DNA of 64,000 nucleotides from Nitrosospira sp. Is2 (GTDB taxonomy: Bacteria > Pseudomonadota > Gammaproteobacteria > Burkholderiales > Nitrosomonadaceae). Location: assembly GCF_033095785.1 (NCBI RefSeq), contig NZ_CP137134.1, positions 2,294,001-2,358,000 of the forward strand, written 5' to 3'. Numbering within the stretch: position 1 is the stretch's first letter; the number at the start of each line of letters is the position of its first letter. Below the pieces are notes generated by a model that was not told the DNA's origin, made no database searches, and saw only the letters and a list, made by a program, of their open reading frames with translations. Below are positions 26,551 to 35,763 of the stretch, one piece after another. The position numbers and the translations under genes were made by a program.

Positions 26551-27987
26551 TTATCCGCTTTGCAGCTGTTCGTCGCCGGCCAGCCATGTCCTTGCCCTTG
26601 CGATCGCCGCGCTTACCTGTACCGGCGCTGTTCCACCGATGTGGTTGCGGCTGTCGACCGACCCCTGAAGCGTTAGCAACGCAAAGATATCATCGTCGAT
26701 TAGACTCGAAAATTGCTGCAACTCGGGCAGGCTGAGTGCGCTGAGGTCGCGGCCGCTTCCGTCGGAGAAGCGCACGGCTTGGGCTACTGCCTCGTGCGCC
26801 TCGCGGAAAGGCAACCCTTTTTTTGTCAGATAATCGGCCAGATCAGTAGCCGTGGCGTAGCCCCGCATAGCCGCGTCGCGCATCGCGTCCCGGTTGACCC
26901 TAATGCCCGCTATCAAGTCCGCATAGATTCGCAGCGTGTCCATGAGCGTGTCTACCGTATCAAACAGCGGCTCCTTGTCTTCCTGGTTGTCCTTGTTGTA
27001 TGCCAGCGGCTGAGCCTTCATCAGCGTGAGCAGGGCAATGAGATGTCCATTAACGCGCCCTGTCTTTCCACGCACCAGCTCCGGCACATCGGGGTTCTTT
27101 TTTTGCGGCATGATGGATGAGCCGGTGCAGAACCGGTCGGGAAGGTCGATAAAGCCGAAGGAGGGGTTCATCCATAAGATCAATTCTTCTGATAAGCGCG
27201 ACAGGTGCGTCATCACGAGTGTTGCCGCGGCACAGAACTCAATCGCAAAATCACGGTCGGAAACCGCGTCGAGGGAATTTTCGCAAACCCCGTCGAACCC
27301 CAATTGTCGCGCTACCATTTCGCGGTTGATTGAATAACTTGTACCCGCCAATGCTGCTGCTCCCAACGGCAGTTTGTTCACGCGCTTTCTGCAGTCGGAC
27401 AAGCGTTGAGCATCCCGCTTCAACATCTCGAAATAAGCCATGAGATGGTGACCGAATACGACGGGTTGCGCGACTTGCAAGTGCGTGAAACCCGGCATCA
27501 GCGTATCCACATGCGCTTCAGCCAGATCGAGCAGCGCGCGCTGAAGCGCATGTATGAGATCAACGATATTGTCGATGGCGGCGCGCAGATACAGGCGCAC
27601 ATCCGTCGCCACCTGGTCATTGCGGGACCGCGCGGTATGCAAGCGCTTGCCGGCATCTCCAATAAGAGTGATAAGACGTTTCTCGATATTGAGATGCACG
27701 TCTTCCAGTTCCAGCTTCCAGGTAAACTCGCCGCGCCGTATTTCGTTCAAAATCTCAGCTAAACCAGACTCGATCGCAGCCAGGTCATCGGCGCTAATGA
27801 TGCCTCCGGCTGCAAGCATGCCCGCGTGGGCGAGAGACCCCTGGATGTCATACTCCGCCAGCCGTTGGTCAAAATTCACCGATGCGGTGTACCGTTGCAC
27901 CAGTTCCGAAACCGGTTCCGCGAAGCGCCCTGACCAGGTGGCGTTGGTGTTTTCGATCGACGCGCTGTTCTTGTGGGTGGTTGCCAT
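26551..27987 (-). CDS. argH: Argininosuccinate lyase
   Basis: 478 residues. It cleaves argininosuccinate to arginine and fumarate, the last step of arginine synthesis. The N-terminal WSGRFAEPVSELVQRYTASVNFD and the fumarase-superfamily signature GSSIMPQKKNPD with the catalytic serine loop are diagnostic. HLSRLSEELILW and AYNKDNQEDKEPLFDTVDT also match ArgH. The active-site TARSRNDQVATD segment is present. Cytoplasmic homotetramer; nothing unusual. Confidence 0.97.
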   Translation of the reverse strand: MATTHKNSASIENTNATWSGRFAEPVSELVQRYTASVNFDQRLAEYDIQGSLAHAGMLAAGGIISADDLAAIESGLAEILNEIRRGEFTWKLELEDVHLNIEKRLITLIGDAGKRLHTARSRNDQVATDVRLYLRAAIDNIVDLIHALQRALLDLAEAHVDTLMPGFTHLQVAQPVVFGHHLMAYFEMLKRDAQRLSDCRKRVNKLPLGAAALAGTSYSINREMVARQLGFDGVCENSLDAVSDRDFAIEFCAAATLVMTHLSRLSEELILWMNPSFGFIDLPDRFCTGSSIMPQKKNPDVPELVRGKTGRVNGHLIALLTLMKAQPLAYNKDNQEDKEPLFDTVDTLMDTLRIYADLIAGIRVNRDAMRDAAMRGYATATDLADYLTKKGLPFREAHEAVAQAVRFSDGSGRDLSALSLPELQQFSSLIDDDIFALLTLQGSVDSRNHIGGTAPVQVSAAIARARTWLAGDEQLQSG

Positions 27988-28160
27988 TATTCTTGCTGGA
28001 ATGGAAATATTAAATTTTCCAAACGCTCCTTTGCTATTTAAAGAACGCGAGTATAAAACAAAACATCCGCTCCCCCCATGCGCTGATGGCGGCCGTCGTT
28101 TTTTGACTCCAGCGGAAGAGCCGTTGACCGATTACGCTCGCCCGATATGGTCCGGTGCGT

Positions 28161-30356
28161 TCAAAACTCAAGGGGATCTACGTCCAATATCCACCGCACC
28201 TTGCGGCTCGGAAGCGCGTCGAGTCTTGATCTCCACCCCGCGAGGAATGCCTGTAGTTGTTTGCGGGAGCCGCACTGCGCCAGCAGATACGCCCGCTCCA
28301 TTCCCTTGAGGCGTGACATTTGGGCGGGCACAGGATCGAATACTTCGACTTCTTCCGGCGCCTGCGCGATAGATGCCGCGCTGGCGAGAAAACTCAGCGC
28401 CACGCCAATCTCCGGCGCCTCCGCTCGCAATAAAGCCTGATACACGAAAGGCGGGAATCCCGCCGCTCTTCTCTCTTCCAGCAACGTTCGGGCTAGCGCG
28501 TCATAATCCTGCTTCTGAAGCGCATGATATAGCGGATGACCAGGGAACTCCGTTTGAATCAATACCTCTCCTTCAATACCCGAGCGTCCCGCACGGCCAG
28601 CGACTTGCATCAACTGCGCAAATAAACGCTCGGAAGCACGAAAATCGGTACTGTATAGCGAAGCGTCCGAATTCAGTATGGCCACGAGCGACAGATTGGG
28701 GAAATCATGCCCCTTGGCTAGAATCTGCGTTCCGACAAGAATGTCCACCCGCTTTTCCTGGATGTCTTTCAGCATCTGTGGCCACGCATCTTTACGGCGC
28801 GTGCTGTCGCGATCAATGCGCATGACGCGGGCGTCAGGAAAGCATTCTGCCAGCGTGGCCGCCACGCGTTGCGTGCCGTGTCCGAAAGGCGCGATATCCT
28901 GATCGCCGCATTGGGGACAGGCGTTGGGGAAGCGTTCCCGGTGCCCGCAATGGTGGCAACGCAATTGTTTTTCGCGCAGGTATACCACCAAGCGGCTGGC
29001 GCAGCGATGGCAAGCCGCCGCCCATCCGCACGATCTGCACAGCAATACTGGCGAGTAGCCGCGGCGGTTGATAAACACAAGACTTTGCTGGTTTAATGCC
29101 AGACATCTTGCCAGTGCGGCGGTCGCTGGAGCCGAAAGGCCGTCTGTGGCTCGGGTGGTCCGCATATCAACACAACGTACGACCGGCAGCGAGGCGTTCT
29201 TCACCGCGCGTAACGGTAATCGAAGTCGGGTGTAGCGGCCGCTCAGAGCGGCATGGTAACTCTCCAGAGAAGGGGTGGCGGATCCCAATATCACCGGCAC
29301 GCCAGCTTGTTTGGCACGAAATACCGCCACATCTCGGGCAGAATAGCGCAATCCCTCCTGTTGTTTAAACGACGGATCATGCTCCTCATCCACTATTATC
29401 AATCCCAGCTTTGGCAGTGGGGTAAAAACTGCGAGACGCGTTCCAAGTATGAGCTGAGCTTCTGCCTGTTGCGCTTGCAGCCAGCCGGCTGCACGCTCAG
29501 ACGGGTTGAGCCCGCTGTGGAGGCTTACCAATCGCACAGCTGGAAAGCGGGCGCGGAAGCTGGCTTCCAATTGTGGCGTGAGGTTGATTTCAGGCACCAG
29601 TACGAGCGTTTGCCGCGCTTGCCGGAGTAAAAGCGATATAAGGCGCAGGTAGACCTCTGTTTTTCCACTCCCCGTGATTCCATGCAATAGCCAGACGTGG
29701 AATTCATTTGCTTTCGTCGTGATGGCATCGACCGCGTTTTTCTGAGCGGGGGTCAGCACGGGCGATGTCTTTGATTCGTCGAAGATCCTGTAGCCGGGGC
29801 ATGAAACCGGGATTTCTTCCACCCATCCTGCGGCGATGAAGTCCTTGATAGCCTTCACAGCCCGGCTGGAGATTTCTCTTGCCTCGCTCATGCTCATCCC
29901 GCCTTGTCCTTGCAGGCGTGCCAAAAGCCTGCGCTTGACGATACTCCGCGCGGGAACGTGGGATAAATCAGTCGATTCCCCTGTCGCCGTGAGGCGATAT
30001 CGCAAATCAGCGTCAGCCCTTTTTACAAAGGGTTTATTGCTGCGCAACCTGGAGGGCAACCCGTTGAGGACGACCTCGCCCAGAGGATGATGGTAATAAT
30101 CGCCACAAAAACGGAATAGATCGAGCAGGTCCTTTGGCAGGGGAGGGACATCGCGGAAAACATGACTGGCATAGCGGAGCCGTTGGGGCGGCACGGCGGA
30201 GTGAGCCATCACTTCTATGATTACGCCCGTGAGCGTATTTTTGCCGAATGGAACGCGCACACGAAGGCCGATGTCTCGCGCGGATATTTCGTCAGGTGCT
30301 AGGTAGTCGAACAAGGTGTTCACAGGAACATCGAGTGCAACGCGAATGATAGGCAT
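28161..30356 (-). CDS. priA: Primosomal replication protein N' (PriA helicase)
   Basis: 731 residues. PriA restarts stalled replication forks by loading DnaB through PriB/DnaT-type partners. The N-terminal DNA-binding domain starts MPIIRVALDVPVNTLFDY. Walker A is GITGSGKTEVYLR and the DEEH box reads VDEEHDPSFKQQ. A zinc-binding region of eight cysteines (CRSCGWAAACHRC ... CHHCGH ... CPQCGD) follows, then helicase motifs V-VI (VGTQILAKGHDFPN, QVAGRAGR). It is divergent from the amo cluster, whose upstream region lies next to it. Confidence 0.96.
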   Translation of the reverse strand: MPIIRVALDVPVNTLFDYLAPDEISARDIGLRVRVPFGKNTLTGVIIEVMAHSAVPPQRLRYASHVFRDVPPLPKDLLDLFRFCGDYYHHPLGEVVLNGLPSRLRSNKPFVKRADADLRYRLTATGESTDLSHVPARSIVKRRLLARLQGQGGMSMSEAREISSRAVKAIKDFIAAGWVEEIPVSCPGYRIFDESKTSPVLTPAQKNAVDAITTKANEFHVWLLHGITGSGKTEVYLRLISLLLRQARQTLVLVPEINLTPQLEASFRARFPAVRLVSLHSGLNPSERAAGWLQAQQAEAQLILGTRLAVFTPLPKLGLIIVDEEHDPSFKQQEGLRYSARDVAVFRAKQAGVPVILGSATPSLESYHAALSGRYTRLRLPLRAVKNASLPVVRCVDMRTTRATDGLSAPATAALARCLALNQQSLVFINRRGYSPVLLCRSCGWAAACHRCASRLVVYLREKQLRCHHCGHRERFPNACPQCGDQDIAPFGHGTQRVAATLAECFPDARVMRIDRDSTRRKDAWPQMLKDIQEKRVDILVGTQILAKGHDFPNLSLVAILNSDASLYSTDFRASERLFAQLMQVAGRAGRSGIEGEVLIQTEFPGHPLYHALQKQDYDALARTLLEERRAAGFPPFVYQALLRAEAPEIGVALSFLASAASIAQAPEEVEVFDPVPAQMSRLKGMERAYLLAQCGSRKQLQAFLAGWRSRLDALPSRKVRWILDVDPLEF

Positions 30357-31035
30357 GGGAATATGGACACTGGAGCCAGTGAAACAGACAATTATGCCCG
30401 GACGCCGCGGTGACGTGAGAGGCGATCGCAGTAAGGTGGGGAATTTAACCCCGACAGTTACCGGCTTAATTCCGCGCCGGATCTGGGGTTGGCGTGTCGG
30501 GACTTCTTACATTGTACCCGGGTAAGCCTGTTTTTGTTTCTCAAGCTCTTGATTTACGGAATCCACTAGGGGTTGGCATAAGATATGCTTTTAACCGAAG
30601 CGATGCACTGTCCGTGCCGCACGCTAGTGGACGGATCGATTCCGCTGGGGTAATGGCAACAACGGATTTCGGTTTTCTTATCAAGGGCCAAAAAACGTTG
30701 AGAAGAAGGCTGAGCCATTAGGCGCTCTTTTCGTCAGGGGATGCGGGGATATTGCTGAGTATTGTAGTGCTGACAAACTGCTTGACTTGGTTGATCTTCG
30801 CGGATAGTCTTTACAGGGTTGTGGGTATGTAAAGTATATGTAACATTGGTATTGATATTGGTATTTCAAGGGGTATTTCGGGGATATCAGTATTTTAGTG
30901 TTGTTAAATTGGTAATGGTTCAGTATTAGGAAAGAGGAAAGGGGAAGCGCCACAGCCCTGGGAGGAAGAAGGGGAAGGGGGCGGTTCCTGAGGAAGAAGT
31001 AGTACTCGATCATCAACGCAACAGGAGAAATTAAA
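30357..31035. other. Intergenic region between priA and amoC, no gene seen
   Basis: About 680 bases with no convincing gene. It must hold the priA promoter at one end and amo control signals at the other. The last 200 bases are rich in A/T and in short TTGGTATT-like direct repeats, then purine-rich just before the amoC ribosome binding site (CAGGAG). Confidence 0.6.
30782..30810 (+). promoter_or_regulatory. Candidate sigma-70 promoter upstream of amoC
   Basis: TTGACT (30782-30787) and TAGTCT (30805-30810) are exactly 17 bases apart. This is about 225 bases before the amoC ATG, a long leader but in the range reported for amoC promoters in ammonia oxidisers. The -10 match is only moderate, so it is a candidate. 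Confidence 0.4.
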
Positions 31036-31851
31036 ATGGCAACAACCTATGAAACGTCGAGCACGGCGAAGTCGGGAGGACGCGATTACGACATGTCGCT
31101 GTGGTACGACTCGAGGTGGTACAAATTTGGGCTCATCACCATGCTGGCGGTGGCGATATTCTGGGTCTGGTATCAGCGGACCTTTGCCTATTCGCACGGG
31201 ATGGACTCGATGGAACCCGAGTTTGAGAAAGTCTGGATGGGATTATGGCGCGTACACATGATCGTCATGCCGCTGTTTGCACTGGTTACCTGGGGCTGGA
31301 TCTGGAAGACCCGCGACACCCAGGCACAACTGGACAATCTTGATCCGAAACTTGAAATCAAGCGTTACTTCTACTGGATGATGTGGCTGGGCGTCTACCT
31401 GTTTGGCGTGTACTGGGGCGGCAGCTTCTTCACCGAGCAAGACGCATCCTGGCACCAGGTCATCATTCGCGACACGAGCTTCACCCCGAGCCATGTGGTT
31501 GTATTCTACGGCTCCTTCCCGATGTACATCGTCTGCGGCGTGGCAAGCTACCTGTATGCCATGACCCGTCTGCCGCTGTACTCCCGCGGCACCTCGTTCC
31601 CGCTGGTCATGGCCATTGCTGGTCCGCTCATGATTCTGCCGAACGTAGGCCTGAACGAATGGGGCCATGCCTTCTGGTTCATGGAAGAACTCTTCAGCGC
31701 ACCGCTGCATTGGGGCTTCGTGATTCTGGGCTGGGCAGGACTGTTTTCCGGTGGCATTGCAGCACAAATCATCACCCGCTACTCCAACCTGACCGATGTT
31801 GTCTGGAACGGACAGAGCAAAGTCATCCTCAACAACCGGATCGTACCTTAA
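31036..31851 (+). CDS. amoC: Ammonia monooxygenase subunit C
   Basis: 271 residues, with a strong AGGAG ribosome binding site before ATG 31036. AmoC is an integral membrane subunit of the AmoABC trimer that oxidises ammonia to hydroxylamine. About six membrane helices are visible. The metal-binding triad known from the related PmoC is conserved: Asp136 and His140 in EQDASWH and His153 in FTPSHVV. The protein begins with a soluble N-terminal segment rich in Ser and Tyr. It is first in amoCAB; a 237-base gap with a strong stem-loop separates it from amoA. Ammonia oxidisers usually carry several near-identical amo copies. Confidence 0.98.
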   Translation: MATTYETSSTAKSGGRDYDMSLWYDSRWYKFGLITMLAVAIFWVWYQRTFAYSHGMDSMEPEFEKVWMGLWRVHMIVMPLFALVTWGWIWKTRDTQAQLDNLDPKLEIKRYFYWMMWLGVYLFGVYWGGSFFTEQDASWHQVIIRDTSFTPSHVVVFYGSFPMYIVCGVASYLYAMTRLPLYSRGTSFPLVMAIAGPLMILPNVGLNEWGHAFWFMEELFSAPLHWGFVILGWAGLFSGGIAAQIITRYSNLTDVVWNGQSKVILNNRIVP

Positions 31852-31879
31852 TCGGTTAAGAGGCTGATTGAAAGTCCTG

Positions 31880-31926
31880 CTGCGGCCGCCCCCCGCCCCG
31901 GAACACCGGGAGAGGAGCGGCCGCAG
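31880..31926 (+). other. Stem-loop in the amoC-amoA spacer
   Basis: CTGCGGCCGC (31880-31889) and GCGGCCGCAG (31917-31926) are perfect 10-base complements, with a further CCCCGG/CCGGG pairing inside. No T-run follows. It is about 30 bases after the amoC stop and could stabilise amoC mRNA, mark a processing site or attenuate read-through into amoA. The rest of the 237-base spacer shows no other gene. Confidence 0.8.
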
Positions 31927-32088
31927 CGACAGCGGCCAGGCACTGGCAGGATCCTAGTGCCAGCGCTGCACGGGCAGCCAGAGACGAACGAAGGGGAAGG
32001 CACCCGGGTAGAGGCCGCAGGCAAGACAGCAGCACGGCAGCACAACATTCTGTTTAAAGATTTATAGATTATTTGAGGGGAGGGCGCG

Positions 32089-32913
32089 ATGAGCAGAACA
32101 GATGAAATACTAAAGGCGGCCAAGATGCCGCCGGAAGCAGTAAAGATGTCCAGGATGATAGACGCGGTATATTTCCCGATTCTATGCATACTGCTGGTTG
32201 GAACCTACCACATGCACTTTATGCTGCTGGCAGGCGACTGGGACTTCTGGCTGGACTGGAAGGATCGTCAATGGTGGCCGGTGGTAACACCGATCGTGGG
32301 CATCACCTACTGTGCCGCCATCATGTACTACCTGTGGGTCAACTACAGACTGCCCTTTGGGGCCACGCTATGCATCGTCTGCCTGCTGGTTGGCGAATGG
32401 CTGACCCGCTACTGGGGCTTCTACTGGTGGTCACACTACCCCATCAACTTTGTATTCCCCTCCACCATGATACCTGGAGCGCTGGTCATGGACACCGTCT
32501 TGCTGCTCACGCGCAACTGGATGGTGACAGCCCTGATTGGCGGCGGCGCATTTGGTCTTTTGTTCTACCCGGGCAACTGGCCGATATTTGGCCCCACCCA
32601 CCTGCCGCTCGTGGCTGAAGGCGTACTGCTGTCGTTAGCCGATTACACCGGCTTCCTGTATGTACGCACCGGCACGCCTGAGTACGTGCGCCTGATCGAA
32701 CAAGGCTCGCTGCGAACGTTTGGCGGCCACACCACGGTTATTGCCGCATTCTTCTCCGCGTTCGTCTCCATGCTCATGTTCTGCGTGTGGTGGTATTTTG
32801 GCAAAGTCTACTGCACCGCCTTCTACTACGTAAAAGGCGCCCGTGGCCGCGTCAGCATGAAGAACGACGTCACCGCATTTGGCGAAGAAGGCTTTCCCGA
32901 GGGGATCAAATAA
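32089..32913 (+). CDS. amoA: Ammonia monooxygenase subunit A
   Basis: 274 residues, the length usual for Nitrosospira AmoA. It is a membrane subunit of ammonia monooxygenase and the source of the common PCR marker; the segments GVAFGFFTYW-like helices here read LTRYWGFYWWSHYPINFVFPS and TRNWMVTALIGGGAFGLLFYPGNWPIFGPTHLP. Multiple membrane helices and an acidic C-terminal tail are present. A GAGGGGAGG-like ribosome binding site precedes the ATG. Its stop codon is directly followed by the amoB ATG, so A and B are tightly coupled. Confidence 0.98.
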   Translation: MSRTDEILKAAKMPPEAVKMSRMIDAVYFPILCILLVGTYHMHFMLLAGDWDFWLDWKDRQWWPVVTPIVGITYCAAIMYYLWVNYRLPFGATLCIVCLLVGEWLTRYWGFYWWSHYPINFVFPSTMIPGALVMDTVLLLTRNWMVTALIGGGAFGLLFYPGNWPIFGPTHLPLVAEGVLLSLADYTGFLYVRTGTPEYVRLIEQGSLRTFGGHTTVIAAFFSAFVSMLMFCVWWYFGKVYCTAFYYVKGARGRVSMKNDVTAFGEEGFPEGIK

Positions 32914-34164
32914 ATGAACACAAAACACCTCATCAAACAGGGCGTATTGGGCCTGTGCGGCGCAGCCGCGCTGGCCATGGGCCTGATGCTCGACATCCAG
33001 CCTGCGGCAGCGCATGGTGAACGCTCGCAGGAGCCATTCCTGCGCATGCGTACCATCCAGTGGTACGACATGAAATGGCAGCCTGAGACCACCAAGGTCA
33101 ACGATCTTGCATCCATGACCGGCAAATTCCACCTTGCCGAAGACTGGCCGCGGGCCGTTGGCAAACCTGGACGCGCCTTCTTCAACGTAGGCAGCCCCAG
33201 CCCGGTGTTCGTACGGCTTAGCACCAAGTTGAACGGTGAGCCGACCATGATCTCGGGTCCGCTTGAGATCGGCCGCGACTACGCGTTTGAAGCCAAACTC
33301 AAAGCGCGGATTCCGGGACGCCATCACATGCATGCCATGGTCAACATCAAGGATGCAGGCCCGATTGCAGGCCCTGCCGCCTGGATGAACATCACCGGCA
33401 GCTGGGATGACTTCACCAACCCGATCAAACTGCTGACGGGCGAGACCATTGACACCGAGACCTTCAACTTCAGCAACGGCATCTTCTGGCATTTGCTGTG
33501 GCTGGGTCTTGGCTGTTTCTGGATCGGCTACTACGTTGCGCGGCCCATGTTCCTGCCGCGTTCGCGCGTACTGCTGGCCTATGGCGACGAGCTTCTGCTC
33601 GATCCCATGGACAAGAAGATGGCGTGGATCATCCTCATCCTGACCTTTGGCATCGTATGGGGCGGGTATCGTTACACCGAGACCAAGCATCCCTACACCG
33701 TGCCGATCCAGGCGGGTGAGTCCAAGGTTCAGCCGTTGCCGGTGAAACCCAACCCCATCGCCATCAAAGTGACCCACGCCAACTATGACGTACCTGGGCG
33801 TGCACTGCGGGTGACGATGTCTGTGACCAACAGCGGGGATACGGCCTATCGCATCGGCGAGTTCACCACGGCGGGTGTGCGCTTCATCAACAAGGTGGGC
33901 CTGAAGCATCTGGACCGCAACTATCCGAAGGAACTGGTTGCCACCGGACTCTCGTTTGACAACGACGCCCCGCTCCAACCGGGCGAGACACGCGAAGTCA
34001 AGATGGAAGCGAAAGATGCGCTGTGGGAAGTACAACGGCTGATGGCGCTCCTGGGTGACCCGGAAAGCCGGTTTGGCGGATTGCTCATGACCTGGAACGA
34101 TGCTGGCGATCGCAACATCAACAGCATAGCCGGTGCAGTCATACCGGTCTTCACCAAGCTCTAA
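32914..34164 (+). CDS. amoB: Ammonia monooxygenase subunit B
   Basis: 416 residues. AmoB carries the large periplasmic cupredoxin-like domains. A signal peptide of about 33 residues ends AAA, so the mature N-terminus is His34 (HGERSQ). That His and the HMH motif in GRHHMHAM (His138, His140) correspond to the copper-B ligands of the related methane monooxygenase PmoB. Two membrane segments lie in the middle (HLLWLGLGCFWIGYYVARPMF and MAWIILILTFGIVWGGYRY), followed by the second periplasmic cupredoxin domain. It follows amoA without spacing and is followed by two hairpins. Confidence 0.98.
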   Translation: MNTKHLIKQGVLGLCGAAALAMGLMLDIQPAAAHGERSQEPFLRMRTIQWYDMKWQPETTKVNDLASMTGKFHLAEDWPRAVGKPGRAFFNVGSPSPVFVRLSTKLNGEPTMISGPLEIGRDYAFEAKLKARIPGRHHMHAMVNIKDAGPIAGPAAWMNITGSWDDFTNPIKLLTGETIDTETFNFSNGIFWHLLWLGLGCFWIGYYVARPMFLPRSRVLLAYGDELLLDPMDKKMAWIILILTFGIVWGGYRYTETKHPYTVPIQAGESKVQPLPVKPNPIAIKVTHANYDVPGRALRVTMSVTNSGDTAYRIGEFTTAGVRFINKVGLKHLDRNYPKELVATGLSFDNDAPLQPGETREVKMEAKDALWEVQRLMALLGDPESRFGGLLMTWNDAGDRNINSIAGAVIPVFTKL

Positions 34165-34172
34165 GCAAACCT

Positions 34173-34199
34173 GAGGAACCTGTAGACGAAAGGTTCCTC
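34173..34199 (+). terminator. First hairpin after amoB
   Basis: GAGGAACCT (34173-34181) and AGGTTCCTC (34191-34199) form a perfect 9-base stem with a 9-base loop, starting 9 bases after the amoB stop. It is followed by only a short A-rich stretch, so it may act with the next hairpin or protect the mRNA 3' end. Confidence 0.7.
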
Positions 34200-34200
34200 A

Positions 34201-34252
34201 AAACACCGGTCCGCCGCCGTCAACAGACGGAAAGGTGGATCGGTGTTTTTTT
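34201..34252 (+). terminator. Intrinsic terminator after amoB
   Basis: AAACACCG at the left pairs with CGGTGTTT at the right, with additional pairing inside and an inner CCGTC/GACGG stem; it ends in a run of seven T residues. Together with the preceding hairpin it should end most amoCAB transcription and let amoE-amoD-copCD be expressed at a lower level or from their own promoter. Confidence 0.85.
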
Positions 34253-34374
34253 AACGCGTAAGAAATATAAAAACGGCAACTGAAACAGCAATGACTCCGC
34301 TCCGGCGCTAAAATAGCGGGGACGGAAAGCCGATAGCGAACAGCGTTGTAATATGCAAGCGAGAGGATTCTTTC

Positions 34375-34944
34375 GTGGTTAGGCAAGTGACACAGGCAGG
34401 CGCGCTCATCCTGATTGCGGCACTCTATGCCGGCAACGTGGCCGCGCATGGACGAGAATCGATGGAAGAAGACAGCTGCGTACGCCGCATAGGCGAGAAC
34501 ATGGTGCATTTGAGCGCCTACCAGCCGCAATTTGACGCCAGCGCCCAATACTGCACCGAAATACCCAAGATTGGAGACACCACCCTGGTAGTGGACCTCA
34601 TAGATCCTGCGATGCGCGAGATGTCCATCGGCATGCGGGTGATAAAAGGCACCAACGCAGAGGAAGACGAAACCGTCTCCCACGTGCGTCCGAGCGTCCA
34701 TCCTGACGGCGTCATCAGGGGAGAGACGAGCCTCGATCAGGGGCTCTACACCGTCATCATTACCGCCGAGGGTCTTCCGCCCTTGCGCTACCAATACCCC
34801 CTGCGAGTGCAGATGGTCAATTACAGCAACATATTCCGCGCCGCGGTCGTGCCGCTCATCGGCCTGCTGCTCTTGACCCTGCTGGGATACAAACTCATGA
34901 AATCCAAGCGCGTGGAACGCTGGCGCGCACAGCGCCGCTCATAG
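34375..34944 (+). CDS. amoE: AmoE (amo operon orf4), membrane-anchored periplasmic protein
   Basis: 189 residues from GTG 34375, with a GAGAGGA ribosome binding site. A signal peptide ends near AAHG, so like AmoB the mature protein would start close to a His. The periplasmic domain has two conserved cysteines (EDSCVRRIGENMVH and AQYCTEIP) and a Tyr-Gln-Pro motif. A C-terminal membrane helix (AAVVPLIGLLLLTLLGYKLM) is followed by basic residues. It is paralogous to the next gene. This gene is found downstream of amoCAB in betaproteobacterial ammonia oxidisers; a role in copper handling or assembly is proposed, not proven. Confidence 0.88.
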   Translation: MVRQVTQAGALILIAALYAGNVAAHGRESMEEDSCVRRIGENMVHLSAYQPQFDASAQYCTEIPKIGDTTLVVDLIDPAMREMSIGMRVIKGTNAEEDETVSHVRPSVHPDGVIRGETSLDQGLYTVIITAEGLPPLRYQYPLRVQMVNYSNIFRAAVVPLIGLLLLTLLGYKLMKSKRVERWRAQRRS

Positions 34945-35006
34945 GCAACCAAAAGTAGATAGACAGCAGATAGACGATTCCTCAATTCTTATAGGCGATT
35001 TTGATA

Positions 35007-35603
35007 ATGTCCTTACAATTTCTCAAGCCGGCCTTCGTATGCCTGATGCTTGTCATCGGCCTTCCATACGCTGCGCAGGTGCAGGCCCACGGCGGACTCT
35101 CCCTGGCTGACGACGTATGCAAACTTACCATCGGCCCCTACACCATGCACTTTACCGGTTACCAGCCGGATAGTACCCAGGAGAAGGAATTCTGCGAAGA
35201 CATTCCGGCTACCGGGCGCACCGTGGTCGCGCTTGACTACATCGAAGAAGCGCTGCGTCCCCTGCCCACCGAAGTGCGCATCATTCGCGACACCGGCCCC
35301 GGCGGCGGCCAGCCTGGACCGGAAGAACAGCAAAACCTGGAGGGCATCACCATCCTGCACGTTCCGGCCAAGGTCTACCCCAATGGCTCCATCAACTTTG
35401 AATACCAGTTTGCCCAGCCTGGCAAATTCGTGGGCCTCGTGACCGTGGGTGAAAAGGGTGAATATGTGTCACGCTTCCCATTCTCGGTAGGCGAACCCAA
35501 GGGCACCTCGCCCTATCTCATCGTCGGCATTGCCGCGCTCGTGGTCGCCGCCGTGGTATTCTTCCTGCGCGGGCGCAAATCGGCCGATATGGGCGCCGCA
35601 TAA
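35007..35603 (+). CDS. amoD: AmoD (amo operon orf5), membrane-anchored periplasmic protein
   Basis: 198 residues from ATG 35007; a TTG two codons earlier is in frame. A signal peptide ends near VQAHGG. The periplasmic domain shares with AmoE the pattern DDVCKLTIGPYTMHFTGYQP, EKEFCEDIP and LRPLPTEVRIIRD, so the two genes arose by tandem duplication. A C-terminal membrane helix (YLIVGIAALVVAAVVFFLRG) anchors it. The family is related to PmoD, implicated in copper delivery for the methane monooxygenase. It lies 62 bases after amoE and 160 bases before copC. Confidence 0.9.
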   Translation: MSLQFLKPAFVCLMLVIGLPYAAQVQAHGGLSLADDVCKLTIGPYTMHFTGYQPDSTQEKEFCEDIPATGRTVVALDYIEEALRPLPTEVRIIRDTGPGGGQPGPEEQQNLEGITILHVPAKVYPNGSINFEYQFAQPGKFVGLVTVGEKGEYVSRFPFSVGEPKGTSPYLIVGIAALVVAAVVFFLRGRKSADMGAA

Positions 35604-35763
35604 CACTGGCGCAGCCGTTTCGCAGAACCTGGGCCCATGGGTCCGGACGGCGGTTGCGGCTGTGCTAGAACCAAACTGAAGCAATGCAGTCAAACAACCA
35701 TACCTGCGCCGCCAACAGGGGCATTTGCCCGCGAGAGCGCGGCGGTCAGAACGAGGAGCAAGA

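Noticed and set aside
27554..28309. A 251-residue plus-strand frame across argH and the priA end
   Set aside because: It overlaps two certain minus-strand genes and reads as low-complexity Arg/Ser-rich sequence.
32635..34035. A 466-residue open frame antisense to amoA/amoB
   Set aside because: It is a composition shadow of highly biased amo codons; the plus-strand proteins are certain and the antisense frame shows no domain.
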